NCBI RefSeq assembly: GCF_019320115.1
Contig: NC_089584.1
Location: 108,889,799-108,953,798 of the forward strand
Source of the DNA: Miscanthus floridulus
Lineage: Eukaryota > Streptophyta > Magnoliopsida > Poales > Poaceae
Length of the DNA stretch: 64,000 nucleotides
Reading direction: 5' to 3'
Shown piece after piece: positions 19,506 through 30,360 of this stretch; the stretch's first letter is position 1, and every line of letters starts with the position of its first letter. Below the pieces are notes generated by a model that worked only from the letters and a program-made list of their open reading frames with translations, searched no databases and had not been told where the DNA came from. The translations under genes and the position numbers were made by a program.

Positions 19506-20924
19506 TGTCGGTGTTTCGGACCGGGGGGTCCTCAACCAACTAGTGAATTTGTTCTGCGTGCTCCCGATTCCGGATGGTGATGCAAAGAGACACAAGGTTT
19601 ATACTGGTTCAGGCAATCGGCGCCCTACGTCCAGTCTGAGGGATAGAACTTGTATTCCTTGCACCGAAGTGCTCGTAGTAGGGGGTTACAAGCTAAGGGA
19701 GAGAGGGAACTTGTCCCAGGTCTCGGCAGGGTGTCGTGGGGCCGTCTGAGACGTTGTTCTCAAGCGGCTGGAAGGTGTGCGTGTGTGTGTGTTCTCCGGG
19801 CCTTTTTTCTAAGTGGCCCAAGTCCTCTCCTTTTATAGTTGAAGGGGGGACAAGGGCAGTACATGTATTACTATGCGGCGTCGTGCCGCCAGGGACGGCA
19901 TGTCCAAGCCCTGTGGCCTGTTCCTGTGGCGGCGTGGTCGTCGGAGTGGCCCATCCTTGGAGTACTGGGACGGCGTGGTCGTCCCATCAGATCCTGTGCG
20001 TCGTGGGAGCCCCAGGAATGCCTCGGAGTGGACGTGGCGGCGACCATAAGCCGCTGGGGACGGACTATGCACGAGGCCGAAACTTGGTCGGGGCCGAGGC
20101 TGGTACTGCGGTGGGGGGTCTCGGCAGGCGCGGACCCCAATATTGCCGAGGCCCTGATGTACAGTGCCGAGGCCTTGGTGTACAGCGCCGAGGCCTTGAG
20201 CGGGCGGCTGATCGTGGACACAGTGGCCAGTAACCCCCGCCATATCCTGTCCCAGGCGCTGACGGCGGCTGATCGTGGTCACAGTGTTTGGACACAGTGG
20301 CCGGTAATCCCCGCCATATCCTGTCCCAGGCGCTGACGGCGGCTGATCGTGGTCACAGTGTTTGGACACAGTGGCCGGTAATCCCCGCCGTGCCCTGTCC
20401 TGGCCGGTATGGTGCTGATGCGACTTCGGGTCGCGTCGGTCTTTCTGTGACGTTGAGCCGCTGTCCGGCTGAGATCACGGGAGTGGTTGAAAGCATTAAT
20501 GGGACGTGACCGGCTGTCGGGAGGGTCGGCCGAGGCGGGGGGCGACGGACCATGGGCGAGCCGGCCTCGAGCGACACGGAGAATGGGGCCTCGCGCGAGA
20601 CGGGGATCAGGCTCCTTGCCGAGGCTTCGCGCGAGAGGCCTCGCGCGATACGGAGAACGCGCCTCCTGCCGAGGCCTTCTGAGGAGAGCCTCGGGCGAGG
20701 CGGAGACGGCGTTCCCTGCCGAGGCCTTCCCTGGGGAGCCTCGCCAGGATGTCGAGACCTCCTCGGGGCTCGAGGCGAGGAGGAGGAGAACCCAGTGGGC
20801 CTGGTCGCAACGGGGAGGGGCCCACGACTTACCTTTTTGCTTTTATCATCGTTATATTTTAGATGGGACTGGGGCAACCCATTTGATGTTTTGCTTGGGG
20901 TACCCCATTCTAAGGTACCCGACA
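19506..20924 (-). repeat. Tat-1 5' LTR
   Basis: 1419 bp, TGTCGG...CCGACA. It carries a minus-strand TATA box (complement of 19829-19838, CTATAAAAGG) placed to transcribe gag, and 74-bp tandem repeats at about 20200-20390. It ends at the AGGCG duplication, after which Copia-1 gag resumes. Confidence 0.92.
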
Positions 20925-23113
20925 AGGCGCGTGGTGGCGCTCCTGGCGGCATCGACGGCGAGCGCAAGGCTACCCGCGATGACACATGCAACAATTGCGG
21001 GAGGACCGGGCACTGGGCCACGGACTGCCGGTAGGCGAAGCGCGGCGGTCAGGTACACGTCGCGCAAGCGCAGGAGGGTGACGAGCCGGCTCTGTTCTTC
21101 GTACACGTGAGTATCAAGCCGCACTCCTCTCCCGTGCCGGCCGCCGCCTCGACGAGCCGCGGCCTCACGTCTTCCTCGGCAACGGGTCCGGCGGCAACAA
21201 GATCGACGGGTGGTACCTCGACACCGGCACCACCCACCACATGACCGGGCGGCAGGAGTTCTTCTTCGAGCTCGACTTCGGCGTTCGAGGCTCCGTCAAG
21301 TTCGGGGACGCCTCTGCCGTGGAGATCAAGGGCGTCGGCTCCGTTGTCTTCACCGCCAAGACCGGCGAGCACCGACTGCTCACTGGTGTCTACTACATCC
21401 CCGCGCTGAGGAACTCCATCATCAGCCTGGGATAGCTGGATGAGAACGGCTCGCGCGTGGAGATAGAGCACGGGGTCTTGCGTATCTGGGATCGCCATCG
21501 TCGCCCTCTCGTCAAGGTGAACAGAGGCCCAAACCGCCTTTACGTCCTCCACGTGCAGGTGGCGCAGCCCGTGTGTCTTGCAGCCTGCCGCGACGACGAC
21601 TCCTGGCGGTGGCACGAGCGCTTTGGGCACCTCAACTTTGAGGCCCTGAAGTAGTTCAGCAACAAGGAGATGGTGCAGGGCATGCTGCGAGTCGAGCACG
21701 TGGAGTAGTTCTGCGACACCTGCGTCCTCACCAAGCAGCGACGGCTCCCCTTCCCCCGCCAGGCGAGCTTCCGCGCCAAGGAGAAGCTGGAGCTCGTGCA
21801 CAGTGACCTCTGCGGCCCCGTGACACCGGCCACACCTGGAGGCCGGCGCTTCTTCCTGCTCCTCGTCGACGACGTGTCCCGCTACATGTGGGCGGTCCTG
21901 CTCGACACCAAGGCGGCGGTTGCGGACGCCATCAAGCGCCATCAAGCTGCTGCGGAGAAGGAGTGCTGCCGCAAGCTTCGGGTGCTAGCACTGACAACGA
22001 CGGCGAGTTCACGGCGTACTGCGCCGACGAGGGGATCCAGCGCCACTTCTCCGCGCCGTACACCCCGTAGCAGAACGGCGTCGTTGAGCGTCGCAACCAG
22101 ACGGTGGTGGTCACCGCCGCGCCCTCCTCAAGAAGAGAGGGATGCCGACAATCTACTGGGGGGAGGCGGTGATGACTGTCGTCCATCTCCTCAACCGCTC
22201 GCCCACCAAGGCCCTTGACGGCAAAACGCCGTACGAGGCCTGGCATGGGCGTAAGCCGGTGGTGAGCCACCTCCGCGTCTTCGGCTGTCTCACCTTCGCC
22301 AAGGAGCTCAACCACGTTGGCAAGCTCGACGACCGGAGCACGCCAGGGGTCTTCATCGGCTACGCGGAGGGCGTCAAGGCCTACCTCATCCTCGACCCTG
22401 CAACACAGCGCGTCCGCATCTCCCGGGACGTCGTGTTCGACGAAGGGCGAGGCTGGGCCTGGGACAAGGCGGTGGATGACAGCTCGACTTCGACTCTCAG
22501 GGACTTCGTCGTCGACTACGTCCACTTCGAGGGAGCCGAGGGAGCTAGCAGCTCATCTTCACCGAGCTCGTCTACCTCAGCACCCGGCTCGCCATTAGCT
22601 CCGACGAGTACTCCACCGCCTACACCACCAGCAAGTCCACCACCTGTACCACCGGTTACGCCCTGCTCTCCTACACCGGCTCCCCAATCTCCTGCATCGG
22701 CACCCACACCTCCGAGATCGTCACCAGCAGCCTTGGTCCGTGACGAGCAGTGCACGGTGGAGTTCGCCACTCCGCTGTCCGACGACGAGGATCGCGTCGA
22801 TGCCTACCACGACGACGAGCCTCTGCGCTACCGCACCTTGGACAACATCTTCGGTGATAAGCCCATCCCTGGACTGGCGGTGCACGACTTCGAGGTGGAG
22901 CTGCACCTGGCACACGAGGACGGCCAGCCCCGCTCCTTCGCTGAGGCGAAGGGAGACGCGGCATGGCACGCCGCGATACAGCAGGAGATGGACGTGGTCG
23001 AGCGGAACCGGACGTGGGAGCTGGCGGATCTTCCTGCCGGCCACCGCGCCATCACCCTTAAGTGGGTCTACAAGCTCAAGAAGGATGAGGCCGGGGCGGT
23101 GATCAGGCACAAG
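20925..23113 (+). pseudogene. Copia-1 gag end, protease, integrase and start of RT, broken
   Basis: Resumes exactly in the gag frame left at 6082 and gives the CCHC knuckle CNNCGRTGHWATDC (near 20988-21030), followed by a TAG. Next are protease with YLDTGTTHHMTG (about 21210-21245), the GAG-pre-integrase HERFGHLNFEAL, the integrase core LVDDVSRYMWAVLL (about 21860-21900), the integrase C-terminal part with YWGEAVMTVVHLLN and TPYEAWHGRKPVVSHLRVFG (22142 onward), and the linker to RT ending LKWVYKLKKDEAGAVIRHK. Breaks include stops near 21433, 21652, 21706 and 22068 and a frameshift near 21985 in the second catalytic-Asp region. The solo LTR then splits RT. Confidence 0.88.
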
Positions 23114-24910
23114 TGAAAGCTCTAGTTTGGTTTTGGTGAATTGATGAAACCCTAAGTGCTAACCTAATTTATCAAGTGATCATGAGATAGGTAGCACACT
23201 TCAAGTGGAGAAGCTAATGAAGATCATAGCATGACAATGGTGATGGCATGACGATGATCAAGGCTTAAACTTGAAAAGAAGAAAGAGAAAAACAAAAGCT
23301 CAAGGCAAAGGTATAACTTGTAGGAGCTATTTTGTTTTGGTGATCAAGACACTTAGAGAGTGTGATCACATTTAGGTTTGATAGCCGTATTATTAAGAGG
23401 GGTGAAACTCGTGTCGGAATGCGGTTATCAAAGTGCCACTAGATGCTCTAACTTATTGCATATGCATTTAGGATCTAGTGGAGAACTAACACCCTTGAAA
23501 ATGTTTGTGAAAATATGCTAACACATGTGCACAAGGTGATACACTTGGTGGTTAGCACATTTGAGCAAGGGTGAAGAAGACGGAGGAGATGCCAGCGTCG
23601 GTCAAGTGACCGGACGCTGGATCTGAATGCACCGGACGCTGACTGCCTGCGTCCAGTCGCGCTGACTCGGCGATACAGTGGCTAGGGTTTACCACCGGAC
23701 GCTGGGCTGTGTCCGGTCGAGGTGGACCGGACGCGTCCGGTCGAGGAGAAACGGTTTTTGACCCTTACTGTACTCGACCGGACGCTGGGGCTTCAACGTC
23801 CGGTCAGTTTTGCCGGATCGTCCGGTCAGCTTCGTAGCCGTTGGAATCTGACGAACAGCGTTTGAAGCTGGTGACGCGTGGCGTCCATCGGACGACCGGA
23901 CGCTGAGGGCTGGCGTCCGGTTAGTTGGACCGGAGCGTCCGGTCAGAGCGCAGTGTGCCCAGTGAAGGGGTACAACGGCTCTATTCCGTGGGGGTTTCTA
24001 TTTAAGCCCTATGGCTGACTGTAGCTCACATCTTTGGTCATTTTCTTTGACATAGCAACCTTGTGAGCCTAGCCAAAGTCCACCCACTCATCTCCATCAT
24101 TGATTCATCATCATAGTGAGATTGGGAGTGAATCCAAGTGCATTGCTTGAGTGATTGCATCTAGAGGCACTTGTTGTTCATGTTTCGCTGCGGATTTCGC
24201 TTGTTACTCTTGGTGGTTGCCGCCACCTAGATGGCTTGGAGCAGCGAGGATCGTTGAGCGGAGGGTGGTGATTATCTCCGGCTCCGATCGTGGTGATTGT
24301 GAGGGGTTCTTGACATTTCTCCGGCGGAGCGCCAAAAGGTACTTTAGTGAATTGCTCGTGGCTTGTGTGATCCTCATCTTGTGTTGGTTGTGCGGCACCC
24401 TATTGAGGGTTTGGCGTGTGAAGCCAATTAGCGCGTGAACCTCCAAGTGAGTGAATCGCCACAACGAGGAGTAGCTTGCCGGCAAGCAAGTGAACCTCGG
24501 TAAAAATCATTATGTTCATCCTTTGATTACGAGGTGATTGATCTTCATTGTTATTCATCCTTGTGATTGATTGGTTCACTCCTCTACACGGCGGTATAAC
24601 TATCTTGATCACTCTCTTTATATTATCGTAAGCTAGTTGACAAGCTCTTTAGTGTAACTAGTTGTGAGAGCTTGCTTGCTTGGTTGGTGTGGCTCTTTAG
24701 TTAGCCATTGAGAGCACACTAACTTAGGGTAGTGCCATACCTTTTGTGTGAATCGACACTATCTAAACTAGAATTGTGGTAGGTGGTTTGCATTTTGAGT
24801 AGGCTAGCGCAACACTTGCTTTGCCTCATAATTGTCTAACATTTTGTTAAGTGTTGTTGTAGAAATTTTTATTAGGCTATTCACTCCCCTCTAGCCATTA
24901 GGACCTTTCA
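23114..24910 (+). mobile_element. Solo LTR of a SIRE/Maximus-like Copia element
   Basis: 1797 bp, TGAAAGCTCTAG...GACCTTTCA, flanked by the perfect duplication ACAAG (23109-23113 and 24911-24915), with no internal element sequence. This is the product of recombination between two LTRs. It belongs to the same family as the fragment at 1-156 and has the CCGGACGC/GCGTCCGG units (about 23600-23945) also seen in Copia-2. Orientation is plus, judged from the TTCACTCCCCTCT-type 3' end. No ORF inside is credible. Confidence 0.93.
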
Positions 24911-26113
24911 ACAAGGCGCGTCTGGTGGCGCGCGGGTTCATCCAGCAGGAGGGAGTCGACTTCGACGATGCCTTCGCGCCCGTTGCGCAGATGGAGTCCG
25001 TTCGTCTCCTCGCACTAGCGGCCCAGGAGGGTTGGTGTGCACCACATGGACGTCAAGTCCGCCTTCCTCAACGGTGACCTGAAGGAGGACGTCTACGTCC
25101 ACCAGCTGCCGGGATTCGTCATCCCCGGCAAGGAGAACAAGGTTCTTCGCCTACGCAAGGCCCTCTAAGGCTTGCGGCAGGCACCCTGAGTTTGGAATGC
25201 CAAGCTGGACTCCACTCTCAAGCAAATGGGGTTCCATCAAAGTCCTCACGAGGCTGCAGTCTACCGACGGGGCAAGGGAGGCAGTGCCCTGTTGGTAGGC
25301 GTCTATGTCGACGATTTGGTGATCACCGGCACCAAGGAGGCCGGGGTGGAGTCATTCAAGGAGGAGATGAAGGCGACCTTCCAGATGAGCGACTTGGGCC
25401 TTCTCTCCTTCTACCTGGGGATCGATGTCCACCAGGACAGCTCCAGCATCTCTCTTCGCCAGACCGTCTACGCCAAGCGCATCGTCGAGTTGGGCGGGCT
25501 CACCGGCTGCAACCCAGCACACACTCCCATGGAGGAGAGGCTGAAGCTGAGCCGCGACAGCACGACGAAGGAGGTCGACGCCACGTGGTACCGGCGCATT
25601 GTGGGCAGCCTTCGCTACCTTGTCCACACACGGCCGGACTTGACGTTCGCCGTTGGCTACGTTAGTTGGTTCATGCAGCGACCGACGACGGAGCACGAGC
25701 AGGCCATCAAGAGGATCCTCCGCTACGTCGCGGGCACTTCCGACTACGGCTTGCACTACCTGAGGTGTCCCGGTGCGGAGCACTTCATCGGGTACAGCGA
25801 CAGCGACCTTGCCGACGACATCGACACAAGCAAGAGCACCAGCGGGACGCTATTCTTCCTCGGCAAGTGTCTAATCAGCCGGTAGTTGGTCAAGCAGCAA
25901 GTGATGGCTCTGTCCAGTTGCGAGGCGGAGTACATCGCTGCCACAACTGCTTCGACTCAAGCTCTCTGGTTGGCTCGGTTGCTAGGCGATCTCCTGGGCA
26001 GAGACGCAGAAGCAGTGGAGCTCAGGGTGGACAACAAGTCCGCCTTGGCCTTGGTGAAGAACCCCGTCTTCCAAGAACTTCGCGCCAGGATTGGGATGGT
26101 TCCAATTCCCTAG
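24911..26113 (+). pseudogene. Copia-1 reverse transcriptase and RNase H, broken
   Basis: Continues RT after the ACAAG duplication with [20 protein letters not shown], then [20 protein letters not shown] after a frameshift near 25035, and the catalytic YVDD at 25304-25315. Stops occur near 25166 and 25188 (the conserved ALYGLRQAPRAWN region) and at 25883-25885. RNase H follows with SDSDLADDIDTSKSTSGTLF, SSCEAEYIAATTASTQALWL and LRVDNKSALALVKNPVF. The 3' end of the frame is short compared with Copia-3. It shares most motifs with Copia-3, so the two are sister families. Confidence 0.88.
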
Positions 26114-26129
26114 AGGGTGCCACACAAGA

Positions 26130-26142
26130 CTTAGGGGGAGAA
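26130..26142 (+). other. Copia-1 polypurine tract
   Basis: CTTAGGGGGAGAA abuts the 3' LTR, the normal place for plus-strand priming. Confidence 0.75.
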
Positions 26143-26371
26143 TGAGAGCCATAAGTCTTGTCCTTATCTACTTAGGATAATTATCTAGAGTCGTTGGTGG
26201 CTATGTCAGCCCTTATCTTTATCCCTAGCATTTACTTTAGCATCTCTAGAATATGTTGTAGCTTTCTTAAGGCTCAAGCAATCTATCTTATATGTATCCC
26301 CAACCTGTCATAGTTGTGGCATGGCTAATAAATCTAAAATTCAGCCCCAAACCTGTGTTTTGGTTCTAACA
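26143..26371 (+). repeat. Copia-1 3' LTR
   Basis: TGAGAGCCATAAG...GGTTCTAACA, 229 bp, followed by the CAATC duplication. Host intron 6 sequence resumes at 26377, 127 bp before exon 7. Confidence 0.93.
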
Positions 26372-26503
26372 CAATCTGCATGATGGAGAAGATCTGAGAT
26401 GTTTTATGCCTGAGTTTGGGCTAAATCTGTGCTTGGTTGCTTTGGTCTGCTTGTTGCAAACCGATCTAATTACCGTCCTTATCCGATGGGAGTTTTTCTA
26501 CAG

Positions 26504-27040
26504 GTGGGGAAAGTTGGTGTTTCATGCACTCAGATTCCTTTGCTTGCTCTAGAATATGAACCGCCAAGGTGAACTCATGTTCTCATACCTTTATATAAAC
26601 TTTGAACTTGTTTTTTTCAAAATTTTATGTTGTAAAAACCCGGCACAAGTGACTCAATTTTTCCTCTAAACTGCAGGACCAGTTCATTTAAAACTGTAGA
26701 ATCATCGCTCAGGGTTGATGCCCTTGCCAGTGCAGGATTTAAAATCTCACGCACGAAGCTTGCTAGCTTGATAAGGTATGAATTTTGAGGTGTCAATTGT
26801 CAACTTAACAGCAGAAAAACATACTTTTATCTTAGCACAGTTGTTTTGTTTGAACTTTGTTCTATTCTAATACGAATTGTGTTGTCAGTGCCTATGAATG
26901 TTAATTATTTTTCTGGATTCATGCTCTTTTGCTTGCTCAGTTCTGGTGATGTTCGTGTGAATTGGACACCAACAACGAAAAATGGAGTTACCCTCAAATC
27001 TGGAGATGTTGTTTCTGTCAGTGGGATGGGAAGGTTAAAG
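26504..27040 (+). CDS. YlmH/S4 plastid RNA-binding protein, exons 7-9 (residues 187-274)
   Basis: Exons 26504-26568, 26677-26775 and 26941-27040 continue the frame from 3993. They give VGKVGVSCTQIPLLALEYEPP, then SSFKTVESSLRVDALASAGF, then the S4 core with SGDVRVNW and KSGDVVSVSGMGRLK. The S4 domain occupies about residues 218-280 and is the RNA-contacting module named for ribosomal protein S4. Two split codons, an Arg across intron 7 and a Ser across intron 8, are rebuilt correctly, which argues for real splice sites. No stop or frameshift is present although transposons surround these exons on both sides. Intron 9 then runs 10.1 kb to the last exon. Confidence 0.9.
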
Positions 27041-27844
27041 GTAATTAGAAAAAAAAACAAGAAAAGATGCGATGATTTTCTCTTAAAATGTTAAAAGCTT
27101 GTACGCGTTTAGAATTTAATTGTTATTCTCACTTCAATCTGATACTGCTACTTTCTTGCTATTGCTTGAGAGGCCTTTCCTCTATGTTGTTTCATAAATG
27201 TGTTGAAATCTGCTTCTTATATATACTAGCAACATGCCCCATGCATTGCAACAGAATGTACAAATTGTTATGCGATCATTTGGACCTTCCCATGCTAAGT
27301 ATAATGAGCTACCTATCTTTGTTAGATTTAATTGGGCTTGGCCCAACATCAATTGAATCAAATAAATTCCGAGCCCATAATATAGGCTAGGTGCAATAAA
27401 GGGTTAATCCCATAAGGTTAATTGACTAGAGATTGTTTCACCTTAAATAGGTTAAGAAAAGTCGAAGGTGAGCCACATGCCCACGTGTGCCAAGTCGCGA
27501 CACGCACGGGCTTGGGCTCGGGCTCAAGCGGCCAAGTCACGCCATGAGTCGTGCGGTGCCATTGAAGGTTTTGCATCTTCAAACTGAAACCGATGCTGTG
27601 TTGGGCCTTGGTCCTCAGACTCCTATTGTGGGTTGGTGGCATTGATGGACGACGGGCTGAGTCTCGGAAGAAGGGTGGGATTGGGGGACGGGTGGATGGG
27701 CAGACGATGGAGACATTGAAGGGTGGACAAAAAAAATTCTCCCATTAATTTAATATTAGGTATAGATATAGATTAAGGTATAGCCTATATGTTGCTTATA
27801 TCATTGCAGTTTGGTATTGATTTGACCCTAAATAATAATGGAGT
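27041..27844. other. Start of host intron 9, no gene recognised
   Basis: Intronic sequence with poly-A and AT-rich runs. From about 27224 the ACTAGCAACATGCCCCATGC stretch resembles a dispersed grass repeat whose other edge may be near 27770 (TATTAGGTATAGATATAG), but I cannot define its ends. Confidence 0.4.
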
Positions 27845-28498
27845 TAAGCCTGCCGTTGCGGAGGGTACCAGGCATCCATGTCCACACCCACATGTTGCCT
27901 GTATCCGTGCGTCCTAAAATTACCCATACCCAAATGAAGTGGATAATCCCCGATGGATTATGAATACCCAATGGATAAAAGAGGGAAATGACAGAGAAAA
28001 CTGCAGCAGCTAGCACGAGGAGGGGGAGGAGCCGGACCTCGCGCCGCTGCCTGGGATTGGGGAGCAGCGGCCGGAAGGGGAGGAGCAGGACCTCGCGCGG
28101 CCAGCCATGGGGCCTCACGTGGCCGGACCTAGGAGCTTGCGCGGCCGAGCTCTTGCCTGCAGCTGGGAGGGGGGAGGCACGCCGGGGCTGGGGAGGGCCC
28201 GCGCCGCCACTGGGGATGGGCAGAGCCCGCGCGCTGCCTGGGATAGGAGAGGTCAGACGCACCGCCAGGCAGAGCCCGCGCCGTCGCTGGCCATGGAGAC
28301 CGCCATCATGCGCGACTATGCGCTTCGCGGAAGAAGACGAAGAGAAACTGAGCGGGTAAATGAATATTTAATGGGTAATGCGGGTATTACGTTATCCATA
28401 CCCAAATCTAAATGGATAATTTATTTCTACCCATACCCTACCCAATTATCATGGGTGTGGATTTGAATTCGGGGATCGAATATCCAGCCGCAGGCTTA
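27845..28498. mobile_element. Short-TIR non-autonomous DNA element (hAT-like) with GC-rich core
   Basis: Ends TAAGCCTGC and GCAGGCTTA are perfect 9-bp inverted repeats. The flanks AATGGAGT (27837-27844) and AATGGTGT (28499-28506) are an 8-bp duplication with one mismatch, as expected for hAT elements. The outer 100-150 bp on each side are AT-rich and made of TGGATAA/ACCCAT units. The middle, about 28000-28360, is strongly GC-rich with open frames on both strands, unlike its surroundings, and could be captured host sequence. It lies in host intron 9. Confidence 0.65.
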
Positions 28499-28802
28499 AA
28501 TGGTGTGCAACAAGTACTTGTTTCGTAAATGAACAAAGCAATGAGTCCTTAGGGACATGGTTAGCTGCTTTTCTTATTTTTTAGCTATACAATTGCAACG
28601 GGAAATCCCTATGAGCTGCTTGTTGTGCAATGTGTAGTCTAGCAGTCGGTGTCTTTAAGCCTTCGCTTGTCTATCCATGCATGAGGTAGTGTAGAGGTTT
28701 TTGGCTTAACTTTCATGCATGACCCCCTAGGGCTCAACGTTCTTGCTGAAAAAATGAGTGATAATTGTGCACGCACGATCGCCATTTTCATGGAGGTGTT
28801 AC

Positions 28803-29056
28803 TGTTGGACAGGTAACTAAGAACACAAGTAGAATTTTGCTCTGCCAGAGGGCAGCTTGGTCATGGGCCGCTTCATTGAATTATATAGAAGTAGCAAACT
28901 TGGGATACAAGAAGGTTTCAACAACATATTCTAACTACATAAAGCAGATGCTAGCTTGGATGCTAAGGCATCTGATAATTGCTAGATAGTGAATAGTAAA
29001 TAGCTTAAGTAAGTAAACTAGATACATTGGGGTATTGGCACTAGGCTTAACCCTCA
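28803..29056 (-). repeat. Copia-3 3' LTR
   Basis: 254 bp, TGTTGGACAGG...TTAACCCTCA. The adjoining 29057-29071 is the complement of the polypurine tract AGGCTAGGGGGAGAAA. Confidence 0.92.
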
Positions 29057-30360
29057 TTTCTCCCCCTAGCCTTGTGCTCAGCTTTGGAGGTGATCTGCTT
29101 TAAGCCAATTCTCTCCCTCATCTCCTCAAACTTGGCCTTGTCTAGAGACTTAGTGAGAATGTCTGCAAGCTGATCAGTGGTTGGAATGCGATTGGCCTTG
29201 ATGCTTCCATCTTCCAGATAACTGCGGATGAAGTGGTAATTGATCCTGATGTGCTTGCTCCTTTCATGGAAGACTGGATTCTTGGCCAGAGCGAGGGCTA
29301 ACTTGCTGTCCACCTTCAGCTCAACCACCTCGATATGCCTGCCGAGGAGCTCTGCTAGCAGCCTTGACAGCCACAGAGCCTGTGTTGCAGCAGTAGTGGT
29401 GGTAATGTACTCGGCTTCACAGCTTGAAAGTGCCACTACCTTCTGCTTGATGGATTGCCAGCTGACCAACAGTTGCCGAGGAAGAACAACGTTCCGCTTG
29501 TGCTCTTGCTTGTGTCGATGTCGCTGGCGAGGTCGTTGTCGCAGTAGCCGACGAAGCGCGCGGTGCCAGGCGCCTTGGTGAAGTGCAGACTGAAGTCCAG
29601 GGTGCCAGCCACATATCGGAGGATGCGCTTGACAACCTGTTGATGCTCCACCGTAGGCCGCTCCATGAACCGGCTGACGAACCTGACGGCGAACGCCAGA
29701 TTAGGGCGAGTGTGCACCAGTTATCGCAGACTGCCGATGAGCCGCAGGATGCGCTTGGCGTAATGCGTCTAGCGGAGGGTGATGCCGTTGGCATCTTGGC
29801 GCACCTCGACGCCGAGGTAGAAGCTGAGGAGGCCGAGGTCGCTCATGTCAAAGATCTTCATTTGCGCCTTGAACGCCTCCACTTCACGTTCCTCCGCGCC
29901 GGTGATGATGAGGTCGTCGACGTAGACGCCGACGAGCAGGACAGAGCGCCCATTGCCCCGCCGGTACATCGCCGCCTCATGAGCGCTCTGCTGGAAGCCC
30001 ATGTCCTTGAGCGTGGCGTCTAGCTTTGCGTTCCAGGCGCGCGGTGCCTGCCGCAGGCCGTAGAGAGCCTTGCAGAGGCGATAGACCTTTCCTTCTCCGG
30101 CGACGGCGAAACCAGGCGGCTGCTGCACGTACACCTCTTTCTTGAGGTCGCCGTTGAGAAAGGCGGATTTCACATCCATGTGGTGGACGCACCAGCCTTC
30201 TTGAGCCGCTAGCGCGAGGACTCTGACGGATTCCATGCGCGCCACGGGAGCGAATGCGTCGTCGTAGTCGATCCCCTCCTGCTGGACGAAGCCGCGTGCC
30301 ACCAACCGGGCCTTGTGTTTGATCATCGTGCCCAGCTCATCTTTCTTGAGCTTAAACTAT
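29047..30360 (-). pseudogene. Copia-3 reverse transcriptase and RNase H, broken
   Basis: RT starts [20 protein letters not shown] and includes [36 protein letters not shown] and YVDD (complement of 29913-29924). After the ITLR motif a TAG occurs (29769). About 40 residues between YAKRI and GSLR, present in Copia-1, are then missing, followed by another stop. RNase H resumes with RYVAGTLDFSLHFTKAPG and SKSTSGTLFFLG. After a frameshift near 29460 it continues with SSCEAEYITTTTAATQALWL, LADILTKSLDKAKFEEMR and a C-terminal tail that overlaps the LTR by ten bases. Confidence 0.88.

Larger units (their letters stand above)
6083..20924 (-). mobile_element. Tat-1, Ty3/Gypsy Tat-lineage element, internally deleted, inside Copia-1 gag
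   Basis: LTRs begin TGTCGGTGTTTCGG and end GGTACCCGACA, and the 5-bp duplication AGGCG flanks the element (6078-6082, 20925-20929). Coding sense is minus, so the right LTR is the 5' LTR. Compared with Tat-2 (47392-63079) it has lost all of pol (the equivalent of about 54757-59605) and, together with the Copia-2 insertion, the end of its left LTR and everything up to the last exon of the antisense gene. What remains is the antisense exon 6, an open gag, the primer site and the right LTR. I count about 15 substitutions over the 1.18 kb where both LTRs are present, fewer than between the Copia-1 LTRs, as nesting requires. Confidence 0.92.
4098..26371 (+). mobile_element. Copia-1, Ty1/Copia retrotransposon in host intron 6, heavily interrupted
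   Basis: Full-length element with 229-bp LTRs at both ends, flanked by the 5-bp duplication CAATC (4093-4097 and 26372-26376). Coding sense is the same as the host gene. By eye I count 11 substitutions between the two LTRs (about 4.8%), so it is the oldest piece of the nest. It carries gag with CCHC knuckle, protease, integrase, RT and RNase H remnants, all broken. Three later insertions split it: 4369-4904, 6083-20924 and 23114-24910. With those and their duplications removed, the original element was about 5.1 kb, a normal size. Short LTRs and an initiator-Met-like primer site suggest an Ale/Retrofit-type lineage, but that assignment is tentative. Confidence 0.92.

Noticed and set aside
27224..27777. 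A second DNA transposon at the start of intron 9
   Set aside because: Familiar-looking left edge, but no matching inverted end or target duplication could be found.
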